A program made the position numbers and the translations under genes. A DNA stretch of 64,000 nt from Altererythrobacter ishigakiensis. GTDB lineage: Bacteria > Pseudomonadota > Alphaproteobacteria > Sphingomonadales > Sphingomonadaceae. A model generated the notes under the pieces. That model was not told where the DNA came from, made no database searches, and worked only from the letters and a program-made list of their open reading frames with translations. The DNA is taken from the NCBI RefSeq assembly GCF_001663155.1, contig NZ_CP015963.1:434001-498000 (forward strand), given 5' to 3'. Positions 1-8,117 of the stretch are shown here, one piece after another. Within the stretch, counting starts at the first letter, position 1; each line of letters opens with the position of its first letter.

Positions 1-320
1 TTCATTTCGGAGAAGACGGTGTTGTTGATCTGCGCCAACATCAGAGCCGCCGGCATCGAGAATACAAGTGCTGCAATGGCCTTGGTTCGTAATGATTTTG
101 CGTCAAAGAAACGAAGAACAAACCAGAGTGCAAGTGTGACCAGTACCCCGCCAATCACTACAATGGCTCGCAACGCCATCATCTCGGTGGACAGCCCGAA
201 TCCGAGGATCTCCCAGCGGATCGAGGCAAGTACATAGTATACCGCCCATAGGACGATGATCGACAACAGCACCAGCTTGAATGGTACCCTGACGGGCGAT
301 TGGTTTGCGACGTTCTTCAT
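1..320 (-). CDS. Membrane sensor protein, N-terminal part (possible LytS-type histidine kinase)
   Basis: The reading frame starts at an ATG at 320 and runs off the left edge, so only about 106 N-terminal residues are visible. Three hydrophobic segments can be seen: roughly residues 13-30 (FKLVLLSIIVLWAVYYVLA), 43-62 and 75-92. The pattern of an Arg-Trp after the first helix, then short membrane spans, resembles the N-terminus of sphingomonad sensor histidine kinases of the LytS/His_kinase family. The kinase domain is outside the window, so that assignment is inference. It lies 99 bases downstream of the fumarase gene on the same strand and could be co-transcribed with it. Membrane location is well supported; function is not. 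Confidence 0.6.
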   Translation of the reverse strand, partial: MKNVANQSPVRVPFKLVLLSIIVLWAVYYVLASIRWEILGFGLSTEMMALRAIVVIGGVLVTLALWFVLRFFDAKSLRTKAIAALVFSMPAALMLAQINNTVFSEM

Positions 321-419
321 TAGAATTGCCCACTAGCGCCGCACACCCGCAAAGGCGAATCCGTCGTCGGGCAGAGAATGCCGTTCATCGAAAGTTCATC
401 GAACAGCCAGCCTTGCCGA

Positions 420-1946
420 TCAGCCATTTTCGAGGAGTTTTTCCTTCGAAATCCGTTCCTTCCATTGCGCTGGCGCCAGTTTATGTACGTTGGTCCCATC
501 ACTATCGACAGCTACAGTCACAGGCATGTCTTTCACGGTGAACTCGTAGATCGCTTCCATGCCAAGGTCTTCAAAGGCGACCACCTTGGCTTCCTTGATT
601 GCGCGGCTGACAAGATAGGCCGCTCCGCCGACCGCCATAAGATAGGAAACCTTATACCTGCTGATCACCTCGACAGCATCATGACCGCGCTCTGCCTTGC
701 CGATCATGGCAAGCAAGCCCAGGTCCAGCATCATCTCGGTGAATTTGTCCATGCGCGTGGCGGTGGTTGGGCCAGCCGGACCAACCACCTCGCCCATCAC
801 CGGATCAACCGGCCCGACGTAGTAGATAGCGCGGCCTTTGAAATCGACGGGCAGCTCTTCGCCTCTGGCAAGCATGTCCTGAATGCGCTTGTGTGCGGCA
901 TCACGCCCGGTCAGCATCGCGCCGTTCAACAGCAAGCGATCGCCCGCCTTCCAACTTGCAACTTCCTCTTGCGTCAAATTGTCGAGATCGACGTGTTTGG
1001 CCTCACTGTCAGGCGCCCACTCAACTTTGGGCCATGCATCAAGATCGGGCTTCGGCAGATAGGCCGATCCTGATCCATCCATGGTCACATGCGCGTGACG
1101 GGTTGCGGCGCAGTTCGGTATCATCGCCACGGGCTTGCCGGCGGCATGACATGGCCAGTCGAGAATCTTGACGTCGAGGATCGTGGAAAGACCGCCCAGC
1201 CCCTGAGCACCCACGCCTTGTGCATTGACTGCATCGAAAATGTCGATCCGCAATCGTTCAATATCGGTTTGAGGGCCGCGCTGTTTCAGCTGCGCCATAT
1301 CAATCGGATCCATCAGGCTTTGTTTGGCGAGCTTGAGGCAGTGCTCTGCCGTACCGCCGATGCCAATGCCCAGCATACCCGGCGGACACCAGCCCGCACC
1401 CATCGAGGGGATCTGCTCAACCACCCAATCGACGATATTGTCCGATGGGTTCATCATTTTGAACTTGGACTTGTTCTCGCTGCCGCCGCCTTTTGCCGCG
1501 ACATCAATATGGATCGAATCGCCAGGCACCATTTCGACTGAAAGAACACAGGGCGTGTTGTCGCGCGTATTGCGGCGCGTGAAGGCGGGGTCAGCCAGGA
1601 TCGAAGCACGCAGCTTGTTCTCAGGGTGATTGTACGCGCGGCGCACTCCTTCATCGACCACGTCCTGAAGGCTCTTGGCCGATTCGAGCCGGCAATTCTG
1701 CCCCCACTTGATGAAAACATTGACGATGCCGGTATCCTGACAGATTGGGCGGTGGCCCTCTGCACACATGCGGCTGTTGGTCAGGATCTGGGCAATCGCG
1801 TCCTTAGCGGCTGGACCTTGCTCGGCCTTATAGGCCTCACCCAGTGCCTGAATGTAATCCATCGGGTGGTAATATGAGATATATTGCAGCGCATCCGTGA
1901 TCGTTTCGATCAGATCGTCTTCGCGGATAATGGTCATGTCGCTCAT
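420..1946 (-). CDS. fumA: Fumarate hydratase, class I (iron-sulfur)
   Basis: This 508-residue enzyme interconverts fumarate and malate in the TCA cycle using a labile [4Fe-4S] cluster. It aligns by eye along its length with class I fumarases. Candidate cluster ligands are Cys69 (GHRPICQDTG), Cys187 (GWCPPGMLG) and Cys279 (IPNCAATRHAH). The N-terminal alpha-helical half and the C-terminal swivelling beta domain are both present. The start at 1946 was chosen because translation from there begins MSDMTIIRED and an AGGAG sequence lies 11 bases upstream. The longer open frame to 2231 adds 95 residues with no family character. The gene is divergent from the PCMT-like gene across a 176-base gap. Whether the symbol should be fumA or fumB cannot be told from sequence. 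Confidence 0.95.
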   Translation of the reverse strand: MSDMTIIREDDLIETITDALQYISYYHPMDYIQALGEAYKAEQGPAAKDAIAQILTNSRMCAEGHRPICQDTGIVNVFIKWGQNCRLESAKSLQDVVDEGVRRAYNHPENKLRASILADPAFTRRNTRDNTPCVLSVEMVPGDSIHIDVAAKGGGSENKSKFKMMNPSDNIVDWVVEQIPSMGAGWCPPGMLGIGIGGTAEHCLKLAKQSLMDPIDMAQLKQRGPQTDIERLRIDIFDAVNAQGVGAQGLGGLSTILDVKILDWPCHAAGKPVAMIPNCAATRHAHVTMDGSGSAYLPKPDLDAWPKVEWAPDSEAKHVDLDNLTQEEVASWKAGDRLLLNGAMLTGRDAAHKRIQDMLARGEELPVDFKGRAIYYVGPVDPVMGEVVGPAGPTTATRMDKFTEMMLDLGLLAMIGKAERGHDAVEVISRYKVSYLMAVGGAAYLVSRAIKEAKVVAFEDLGMEAIYEFTVKDMPVTVAVDSDGTNVHKLAPAQWKERISKEKLLENG

Positions 1947-2080
1947 CGAAGCTGTGCTCCTGTCGGTCGAAACTGGTCTTCTCACGCCTCGTGGCACTTC
2001 TAAGTCGAAAATCCAATTGCAAACATCGGCTTCTGGGTTGCAAAGAACTTGGCTGACACACGCACAAAGGCTAGAGGTGA

Positions 2081-2108
2081 TTGACGTAGTGTATTGTGCA
2101 TGTAATAC
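2081..2108 (+). promoter_or_regulatory. Sigma-70-type promoter for the PCMT-like gene
   Basis: A -35 box TTGACG (2081-2086) and a -10 box TAATAC (2103-2108) are separated by 16 bases. Transcription would start near 2115, leaving only about 8 bases before the ATG at 2123, so the mRNA would have almost no leader. TolC downstream probably shares this promoter, because only 4 bases separate the two genes. Confidence 0.55.
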
Positions 2109-2122
2109 AGTCGGTGAAGACA

Positions 2123-2710
2123 ATGACCAAGATTGATCCCTTTGCAGCCCGTAAGGCCATGATTGACAGCCAGCTCCGCACCAGCGGGGTGAATGAGCCG
2201 TTCGTGATCGCCCGAATGAGTGCGGTTGCACGAGAAGACTTTGTGCCTGAGAATGCCAAGTCTATCGCCTATATGGACCGTGCGATTCCACTGGGCGATG
2301 GCAAAGCGCTTGCCGCACCGCTGGTGCATGGCAAGTTGCTCGCCGAAGCTCGCCCCTCACTTGATGACAGCGCGTTGGTGGTAGAGAATGGTTCTGGCTA
2401 CTTGGCAGAATTGGTCAAGCCTCTGGTCGCAAAGCTCGACACAAAGTCAGCTGAAGAGATTGCCTCCGGCAAGAAGGGCCGCAAGACCTACACTTTGATC
2501 CTGATTGATGGCGCGATCGAGGCCTTGCCCGACGCGCTTGCCAAGCGTTTGGCAGAAAACGGAAGGATCGTGACCGGCCTGATAGAGCGCGGCGTTACGC
2601 GCATTGCAACTGGACACAGCGTATCCGGAAATGTCGTGCTACAGCCGGTTGCCGATATCGGCATTCCCTTGCTGCACGCTTTCGACAAGCCCAAGGAATG
2701 GAGTTTTTGA
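2123..2710 (+). CDS. Protein-L-isoaspartate O-methyltransferase-like protein, degenerate
   Basis: The 195-residue product has the N-terminal PCMT signature (ARKAMIDSQLRTSGV, then the REDFVPE segment) that canonical enzymes use to repair isoaspartyl residues with S-adenosylmethionine. Key parts have eroded. The usual TISQP motif reads ALAAP in DGKALAAPLVHG. The SAM-binding motif I (normally EIGTGSGYQ) is shortened to VVENGSGYLAE. The C-terminal half keeps the LILIDGAIEALP segment. Catalytic activity is therefore doubtful. A PCMT-family gene directly before a TolC gene is a familiar arrangement in alphaproteobacteria, and here the stop codon lies 4 bases from the tolC start. A role tied to envelope protein quality is possible but unproven. 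Confidence 0.8.
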   Translation: MTKIDPFAARKAMIDSQLRTSGVNEPFVIARMSAVAREDFVPENAKSIAYMDRAIPLGDGKALAAPLVHGKLLAEARPSLDDSALVVENGSGYLAELVKPLVAKLDTKSAEEIASGKKGRKTYTLILIDGAIEALPDALAKRLAENGRIVTGLIERGVTRIATGHSVSGNVVLQPVADIGIPLLHAFDKPKEWSF

Positions 2711-2714
2711 TTTG

Positions 2715-4199
2715 ATGGTGCGGAGCAAGACCTGGCGGCGTTCCGCCGCGCTACTCGTTTTAAGCTCCGCATTGGTTCCGGCCTCTGCGCAGGCCGACAC
2801 GCTGCGCGAAGCTTTGGCGCGCGCTTATGAGACCAACCCAACGTTGGAAGCAGCGCGAGCTCAGCAACGCGCAACGGATGAAGACGTGCCAATCCAGCTT
2901 TCGCGAGCCGGACCAGATGTCAGCGCAGTCGCCAATCACATCGAATTCGTGAAAGTCTCGCCTAATAGCTTCACCGCACCCGAGCGCCGGTTCCAAGGCG
3001 GTATCGATGTGACAGTGCCAATCTACTCAGGCGGCGCTGTCAAAAATGGCATAAAGGCGGCGAAGGAGCGCGTTGCGGCAGGCCAAGCCGATTTGCGCGG
3101 CACCGAAAGTTCCATCTTTAGCCAAGTGGTGGCTGCCTATATGGATGTGCTGCGCACCGAAGCATTAGCGACCCTGGCAGGAAATCAGGTCGATGTGTTG
3201 GGCGTAAATTTGGAAGCTACTAATGACCGATTTGAAATCGGCGAACTGACACGCACCGACATTGCACAATCGCAATCACGCCTTGCAATTGCACAGAGCG
3301 ATTTCCGCAATGCTCAAGCCAATCTGATTGCGGCGCGAGAGACCTATATTCAGCTGGTTGGAAGCGCACCTAATGATCTTCAGGCACCGCCGCCACTACC
3401 CGGTCTGCCAGATACAGTCGGAGAAGCTGTTACGGTAGCGTTGGAGTACAATCCCGATCTGATCGCAGCCAAGGAGCGCGCGGAAGCAGCCGGATACGAT
3501 TCCGAAGTGGCCGGAGCGGGCCGTTTGCCAACAATTGGCGGCTTCGTAAATTACGACTACACCGATTTCTTCGGAACGCTAGGAGGACCGATTTCGGCAA
3601 ATTTCGCGCAAGATGAGACAACTGCCAATGTTGGAGTTCAGCTCACCATCCCGCTTTATCAAGGTGGTCGCCCCGCCGCGCAGCAGCGGCAGGCTTACGC
3701 GCGCGAAAATGCGGCCCTCGAAAATATCATAGCAACTGAACGTAATGTTATTGCGCAAACTCGTTCTGCCTATTCTAGCTGGCAAGCATCGCAAGCTGTG
3801 ATCGAGAGCTCTCAGGCGGCTGTTGATGCTGCCGAGCTGAGCCTAGAAGGCGTTCGCGCGGAAAACTCTATCGGCAACCGTACGATCTTAGACGTCCTCA
3901 ATGCAGAACAGGAGTTGCTGTCTGCTCGAGCGCAGCTCGTGACCGCACGGCGCAATGCCTATGTTGCCGGCTTCAGTGTGCTGGCCGCGATGGGCCGCGC
4001 CGAAGCACGCGATCTTAATCTGGACACTGGCGGCGTTCTGTACGACCCGGTAGTCAATTACGATCGGGTGCGGAACAAGATCTTTGATTGGCATAGGGAC
4101 CCCGAACCCGAAGCAAAATCAACACGAACCGTTGACATCCCTGGCCCTGACGCGATGATTGGGCCGCCTGATGAGTCGGGTGACGTCAAAGATTATTGA
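2715..4199 (+). CDS. tolC: TolC-family outer membrane efflux/secretion channel
   Basis: This 494-residue outer membrane protein has a signal peptide (residues about 1-26, SAALLVLSSALVPASAQA, cleavage before DTLREAL). The opening phrase TLREALARAYETNPTLEAAR is typical of the first outer membrane efflux domain. Two tandem repeats follow, each with long helices rich in Ala and Gln; the second begins near GEAVTVALEYNPDLIAAKE. The protein would form the trimeric channel for type I secretion or RND efflux. The start at 2715 gives the complete signal peptide; earlier in-frame codons fall inside the PCMT-like gene. No inner-membrane partners lie nearby, so the substrate is unknown. The acidic C-terminus after residue 450 is variable in the family. 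Confidence 0.92.
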   Translation: MVRSKTWRRSAALLVLSSALVPASAQADTLREALARAYETNPTLEAARAQQRATDEDVPIQLSRAGPDVSAVANHIEFVKVSPNSFTAPERRFQGGIDVTVPIYSGGAVKNGIKAAKERVAAGQADLRGTESSIFSQVVAAYMDVLRTEALATLAGNQVDVLGVNLEATNDRFEIGELTRTDIAQSQSRLAIAQSDFRNAQANLIAARETYIQLVGSAPNDLQAPPPLPGLPDTVGEAVTVALEYNPDLIAAKERAEAAGYDSEVAGAGRLPTIGGFVNYDYTDFFGTLGGPISANFAQDETTANVGVQLTIPLYQGGRPAAQQRQAYARENAALENIIATERNVIAQTRSAYSSWQASQAVIESSQAAVDAAELSLEGVRAENSIGNRTILDVLNAEQELLSARAQLVTARRNAYVAGFSVLAAMGRAEARDLNLDTGGVLYDPVVNYDRVRNKIFDWHRDPEPEAKSTRTVDIPGPDAMIGPPDESGDVKDY

Positions 4200-4268
4200 C
4201 GTCACTAGCATTCCCGGGCGTTCGCAGTTTGAGATATATCTCGGGGTATGACAGGGGTTTAGCGCGCC

Positions 4269-4697
4269 ATGCCGCATAACAACGAAGCATCGGTTGAAGA
4301 GATTCTTGAGTCGATCAAGAAAGTTATAGCGCGCGACAATCGCGAGATACCTCCTGCTGTCCAGATTCCGGAAGAAGGCGGCGCGTTTGCGAGCGAAGAT
4401 GACGACGTACTCGATCTGGGCGAGATGGAAGTGGCTGAGGAGAACGACCCTTCCGAGGCACCACTGACAACCGACGAAGTGCAGAAATCCATGCGCGAGA
4501 ATTTCGAGGCTTTGGCGATGTTGGCCGAGCCCGGTGCACGACCGCAAATTGTACGCTCCGGCGAAACATCACTTGAAGGCCTTGTTCGAGAGATGCTGCG
4601 CCCGATGTTGGCTGAGTGGCTCGACACCAATCTGCCGGGCATGGTCGAGAAGATGGTGCAGGCGGAAATTGCCCGTATAGCTGGCAAACGCGGCTGA
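4269..4697 (+). CDS. PopZ-like polar organizing protein (DUF2497)
   Basis: The 142-residue protein has the two hallmarks of the PopZ/DUF2497 family. The N-terminal helix reads [18 protein letters not shown] (residues 7-24), the partner-binding segment. The C-terminal self-assembly region, [22 protein letters not shown] onward (residues 101-139), is predicted helical. Between them is an acidic spacer rich in Glu and Asp, as in Caulobacter PopZ. Known PopZ proteins form a polymeric matrix at the cell pole that captures ParB bound to parS. In this window it lies about 9.5 kb from the candidate oriC and 16-18 kb from the parS cluster, in keeping with a chromosome-anchoring role. That function is inferred from the family, not shown. 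The neighbours give no operon clue. Confidence 0.8.
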   Translation: MPHNNEASVEEILESIKKVIARDNREIPPAVQIPEEGGAFASEDDDVLDLGEMEVAEENDPSEAPLTTDEVQKSMRENFEALAMLAEPGARPQIVRSGETSLEGLVREMLRPMLAEWLDTNLPGMVEKMVQAEIARIAGKRG

Positions 4698-4714
4698 ACC
4701 GAAACTATTCACCC

Positions 4715-5110
4715 ATGTCACAACGTAGCCCACTTGAAGATGCCCGGTTGGGCCTCGCCAAGCTTGGCGGAGAGACTATAGAGCGGCACATCTTCCTTTG
4801 CGCCATGAGCGAAAAGCAAAAATGCTGCGCGCGTGAGGAAGGCGAGGCCGCCTGGAAATTCCTCAAGCGGCGCTTGAATGAGCTGAAGCTATCAGGTCCG
4901 AAACGCATCAACCCCGCAGGCAAACTCTGCGGCGGGGTTCAACGCACCAAGGCGGATTGTTTGCAGGTCTGCGCCGCCGGCCCAATCGCGGTCGTGTATC
5001 CAGACGGGGTTTGGTATCATTCAGCGAGCGAGGAGGCACTTGAACGGATCATTCAGGACCACTTGATCGGTGGTTACCCGGTTGAGGAATACCGCCTTTC
5101 CAATAGCTAA
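4715..5110 (+). CDS. Thioredoxin-like [2Fe-2S] ferredoxin domain protein
   Basis: The 131-residue protein matches small cytosolic thioredoxin-fold [2Fe-2S] proteins. Candidate cluster ligands are in [13 protein letters not shown] (Cys29, with Cys37/38) and [10 protein letters not shown] (Cys82 and Cys86); Cys72 is an additional conserved-looking cysteine. The C-terminal phrase [11 protein letters not shown] followed by an acidic helix is typical of the family, which resembles the NuoE fold. The start at 4715 sits 17 bases after the PopZ-like stop and excludes an upstream frame lying in that gene. The electron-transfer partner is not known. It converges with the small membrane protein gene downstream, with only 12 bases between stops. 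Confidence 0.8.
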   Translation: MSQRSPLEDARLGLAKLGGETIERHIFLCAMSEKQKCCAREEGEAAWKFLKRRLNELKLSGPKRINPAGKLCGGVQRTKADCLQVCAAGPIAVVYPDGVWYHSASEEALERIIQDHLIGGYPVEEYRLSNS

Positions 5111-5122
5111 GTGCGATGCAGC

Positions 5123-5416
5123 TCAGTCCTCTTCGTGTCTAGGCAAATTGTTGTCGACCGAGGCATCATGACCCGTTCCATTGGACAGGAATACCAGTCC
5201 CATCAACGCGCTGGTCAGTAACATGGTGAAGCCCACACCCAGAGCCACCGCTATATAAAGATGGATCGATACCGCGCCGTTGAACTTGTAGAGCAGCGCG
5301 ATCGCGATCAGAACGACACCCACCGTCACCAGGAACATGAATCGCATTATCCGGCGATAGCGCGCCCATGCGTATGCCGCGTTTTCCGGATCGTCTAGGG
5401 GTGATTTGCCGACCAT
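5123..5416 (-). CDS. Small two-helix membrane protein, unknown function
   Basis: This 97-residue protein begins with a polar segment (SPLDDPENAAYAWARYRRIMRF). Two hydrophobic helices follow, at about residues 28-44 (LVTVGVVLIAIALLYKF) and 51-76 (LYIAVALGVGFTMLLTSALMG), then an acidic C-terminal tail. This topology suggests an inner-membrane hairpin with both ends in the cytoplasm. Small proteins of this kind are common beside other genes in sphingomonads, but I do not recognise a functional family. The ATG at 5416 was chosen; an alternative ATG lies four codons upstream at 5428. The gene is divergent from the CBS-domain gene. Confidence 0.65.
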   Translation of the reverse strand: MVGKSPLDDPENAAYAWARYRRIMRFMFLVTVGVVLIAIALLYKFNGAVSIHLYIAVALGVGFTMLLTSALMGLVFLSNGTGHDASVDNNLPRHEED

Positions 5417-5537
5417 GTCTCTGCACATGGAGGCTCGGGTCGACGGATGCAATCTCCATTTCCATGCGATTGATTCGCCTTTTCGCAAGGAAAGTGGCAT
5501 GTTTTGCAAGGAATCAGGCTTCAAAGGAGAAGAGCCC

Positions 5538-5969
5538 ATGACCATCGCGCGAATCATAGAGGGGCGCAGCGGATCGCAGGTTATCTCTTGCGATTCGAAT
5601 GCAACCATGCGCGAGGCGGTGGCGCTACTGGCCGACAAACGCATCGGTGCGGTGCCTGTTATGCGTGGTGGAAACGTTGTCGGGATTTTTTCGGAACGCG
5701 ACGTTATCTACAAATTGGCGCATGAGGGGGAGGTCTGCCTGAACCGCCCACTTGAAGAGGTGATGACAGCGCCGCCAATCACAGTGGAACCGACGACACT
5801 GATCAATGATGCGCTTGCCTTGATGACTCGCCGCCGGATTCGTCACCTGCCCGTGTTGGAAGATGGCGCCATGGTCGCATTCATTTCAATTGGCGATCTG
5901 GTCAAGTTTCACACCGATGAAATCGAGCACGAGGCGGAAGCAATGCGTGAGTACATTCAGACCGCCTGA
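5538..5969 (+). CDS. CBS-domain protein (two CBS repeats)
   Basis: The 143-residue protein consists of a tandem CBS pair: repeat 1 at about residues 8-62 (ATMREAVALLADKRIGAVPV) and repeat 2 at about residues 74-128 (LINDALALMTRRRIRHLPVL). Such stand-alone pairs bind adenosyl nucleotides and act as cytosolic energy or redox sensors for partner enzymes. The partner is not evident here. The C-terminus ends with an acidic helix (DEIEHEAEAMREYIQ) common in these proteins. An AAGGAGA ribosome-binding site lies 9 bases before the ATG at 5538 and fixes this start over longer open-frame options. Confidence 0.9.
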   Translation: MTIARIIEGRSGSQVISCDSNATMREAVALLADKRIGAVPVMRGGNVVGIFSERDVIYKLAHEGEVCLNRPLEEVMTAPPITVEPTTLINDALALMTRRRIRHLPVLEDGAMVAFISIGDLVKFHTDEIEHEAEAMREYIQTA

Positions 5970-6032
5970 GCGCGCGGTTATGAGTCAGCGCATCTTGCTG
6001 TTAAGCTAAGGACCCCCTAAATTCGGATAGTT

Positions 6033-6362
6033 ATGGCCGAAACGCTTACATTGACTCCCGCAGCTGCCAAGCGCGTGTCCTGGATTGCCGAAAAGCAATC
6101 CAAACCTGCAATCTTGCGCCTTTCAGTCGAAGGGGGCGGTTGTTCAGGCTTTCAATACAAGTTCGATCTGGCCGATGCGCCTGAGGGCGATGACGCAGTT
6201 AGCGAAACTGATGGCGTTCAACTTGTCGTCGACCCGGTAAGTCTTGATCTGGTATCCGGAAGCGTAGTCGATTTCGTGGAGTCACTGGGCGGAGCGGCAT
6301 TTCGCGTGGAGAACCCGCAGGCTGCTGCCGGATGCGGATGCGGCTCAAGCTTCGGTATTTAG
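6033..6362 (+). CDS. erpA: Iron-sulfur cluster insertion protein, ErpA/HesB family
   Basis: This 109-residue A-type carrier delivers Fe-S clusters to apo-proteins. The three invariant cysteines are present: Cys37 in GGGCSGFQY, and Cys101 and Cys103 in GCGCGSSFGI near the C-terminus. The length matches the family. Possible clients in this window include FdxA and class I fumarase. It is 63 bases downstream of the CBS-domain gene and 38 bases before xth, so it may be transcribed with xth. The choice between ErpA and IscA rests on family resemblance; the Ala-rich NPQAAAGCGCG ending favours ErpA. Confidence 0.9.
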   Translation: MAETLTLTPAAAKRVSWIAEKQSKPAILRLSVEGGGCSGFQYKFDLADAPEGDDAVSETDGVQLVVDPVSLDLVSGSVVDFVESLGGAAFRVENPQAAAGCGCGSSFGI

Positions 6363-6400
6363 GTTAGACGCATGGTGCATCTTCAGGCACTAATGCCCGA

Positions 6401-7198
6401 ATGAAAATCGCGACTTACAACATCAACGGTATCAAGGCGCGCCTTCCAAGGCTGAAGGAGTGGCTCAGCGAGACACGGCCAACGGTTGCCTGTCTGCAAG
6501 AGATCAAGAGCATGGATGAAAACTTCCCGGGCGATGAGTTCGAGGAAGCGGGTTATCACGCGATCTGGCATGGTCAGAAAAGCTTCAACGGTGTCGCCAT
6601 TCTCGTCGATAAGGAATCTGGGTTGGGCGAAACTGTTGAGGTTCAGCGCGGCTTAGGGATTGATGGCCCGAAAGAAGGCGAGGGTGAGCAAGCGCGCTAT
6701 CTCGAAGCAGATGTTGGGGGTGTGCGTATCGTTTGCATTTACCTGCCCAATGGCAATCCGCAGCCAGGACCCAAGTTCGATTACAAGATTGCATGGATGG
6801 CGAGGCTGCGGGCACGCATGGCGCAGATCTGGGCTGAAGAAGTGCCTGCCGCCGTTTTGGGTGATTTTAATGTCATTCCTGAGGATAATGACGTGTGGGC
6901 CACCAAAGCCATGGCCGACGATGCCTTGATGCAACCCCAATCGCGTGCCGCCTATTCACGCCTGTTAGCAGACGGCTGGACCGACGCAGTGCGTACACAC
7001 AATCCGCGCGGCGGCGTGTGGACATATTGGGATTACCAGGCAGGCGCATGGCAGCGCGATCACGGATTCAGGATCGATCATATTCTGCTCAGCCCTGAAT
7101 TGGCCGATCGGTTGGATGCGGTGGGCGTCGACAAGGAGCATCGCGGCCGCGAGAAGGCAAGCGACCATGCACCTGTTTGGGCGGTTTTGCGGGACTAG
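6401..7198 (+). CDS. xthA: Exodeoxyribonuclease III (AP endonuclease)
   Basis: This 265-residue member of the exonuclease-endonuclease-phosphatase family cleaves abasic sites and 3'-blocked ends during base excision repair. Visible motifs in order are IATYNINGIKARL at the N-terminus (Asn for metal and phosphate binding), CLQEIKS (metal-ligand Glu), YLPNGNP, GDFNVIPEDND (Asp/Asn catalytic pair), RIDHILLSP and SDHAPVWA at the end (catalytic Asp-His). All residues expected for activity are present. The length is normal for XthA. A strong stem-loop immediately follows the stop. Confidence 0.95.
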   Translation: MKIATYNINGIKARLPRLKEWLSETRPTVACLQEIKSMDENFPGDEFEEAGYHAIWHGQKSFNGVAILVDKESGLGETVEVQRGLGIDGPKEGEGEQARYLEADVGGVRIVCIYLPNGNPQPGPKFDYKIAWMARLRARMAQIWAEEVPAAVLGDFNVIPEDNDVWATKAMADDALMQPQSRAAYSRLLADGWTDAVRTHNPRGGVWTYWDYQAGAWQRDHGFRIDHILLSPELADRLDAVGVDKEHRGREKASDHAPVWAVLRD

Positions 7199-7207
7199 AG
7201 CGCAAAA

Positions 7208-7233
7208 GGGCCCGTCTGTTGCCAGACGAGCCC
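7208..7233. terminator. Bidirectional terminator between xth and the cell-wall hydrolase
   Basis: An 11-base stem with one mismatch closes on a four-base TTGC loop (7208-7218 pairs with 7223-7233). AAAA precedes it and a T-rich run follows, so it can serve the convergent genes on both sides. The minus-strand version has the better U tract. Confidence 0.7.
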
Positions 7234-7261
7234 CGTTGTTCAATCCGACCAGACCGATCGA

Positions 7262-7915
7262 TCAGCGATAAAAGATATGCTGGTTGATCGTTGCTCGCGC
7301 GATCATCTTGCGGTTCCAGCTCGGATTCACATATTTCGCGTGGAAATAGAGCGAGTCAGCTGCTTCGGATTCCCACAAACCTTCATGTGCAATCCGCGCG
7401 ATTGCCTTCGCCCGGTCCCAAGCTGCCGATCCCTTGTTGATGAGCGGCATTGCGCCGCCACGCACGAATGAGAATTGCGCGCGCTGATAAACAACGCCGC
7501 AATAGCTCGAAGGGAAGCGCGAACTCTCAGCGCGGTTGATCACGACCTGCGCCACCGCCAGTTGCCCGGCCAGCGGTTCACCGCGAGATTCAAAGTACAC
7601 CGCACCGGCAAGGCAGCGCATCTGCTCGGACAGTGCAAAATCAGTGTCGGTCTGCGAGACCAACTCGCGCAAATTTGAGGCATCGCCTGGCTGGGCGTCG
7701 CCCGCGTTGCTGTCGTCAGCAACCGGCTGCACCACTTCCTGCGATACGAATACAGGCTCTGATGCCGTCTTGGCATCAGCCGTAGCGGCTTGCGCTACTA
7801 CTGCTTCAGGTTCTGCAACCTGGGCAGCCGCGCCGGACATCTCAGCGCTTGCAAATGTAAGCCCCAGCGCAACCACAGTTGTGGCAGCCCCGAGCCCATG
7901 GCTCCTGCGAGTCAT
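7262..7915 (-). CDS. Cell wall hydrolase, SleB family
   Basis: The 217-residue protein has a signal peptide (residues about 1-32, ending near SGAAAQ), an Ala/Asp-rich low-complexity linker to about residue 85, and a C-terminal SleB hydrolase domain. That domain is recognised by MRCLAGAVYFESRGEPLAGQ, with the catalytic-type Glu after YF, then VVINRAESSRFP and the closing YFHAKYVNPSW. Family members cleave peptidoglycan glycan strands, and alphaproteobacterial versions are periplasmic. The gene is isolated, with 202 bases of non-coding DNA upstream that should contain its promoter. A role in growth or septation is inferred. Confidence 0.85.
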   Translation of the reverse strand: MTRRSHGLGAATTVVALGLTFASAEMSGAAAQVAEPEAVVAQAATADAKTASEPVFVSQEVVQPVADDSNAGDAQPGDASNLRELVSQTDTDFALSEQMRCLAGAVYFESRGEPLAGQLAVAQVVINRAESSRFPSSYCGVVYQRAQFSFVRGGAMPLINKGSAAWDRAKAIARIAHEGLWESEAADSLYFHAKYVNPSWNRKMIARATINQHIFYR

Positions 7916-8117
7916 AAATCCATTTAATTAGGCGGTGAGCTAGCTCCGTCGCAGGCTGGGACCGTTGCCTTTTTGGCTTATCAATAGTGGTCTAGTTACT
8001 TGGCCTGCCGGCCGCCCCCCGTCTGCGTGCTAGCGAGTTCGACCGTATTGCCGAACATGCGCCGCCTACGCGCCTGGAAGCTGGGGGGCAAATAGTCTGG
8101 TTTCCGATCAGGTCAAG

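Noticed and set aside
378..1073. 231-residue plus-strand open frame opposite fumarase
   Set aside because: It is antisense to a complete, well-conserved fumarase gene; the translation has no recognisable motifs.
7916..8117. 202-base gap upstream of the cell-wall hydrolase as a possible small gene
   Set aside because: No open frame with a start and ribosome-binding site, and no clear RNA structure; it probably holds only the promoter.
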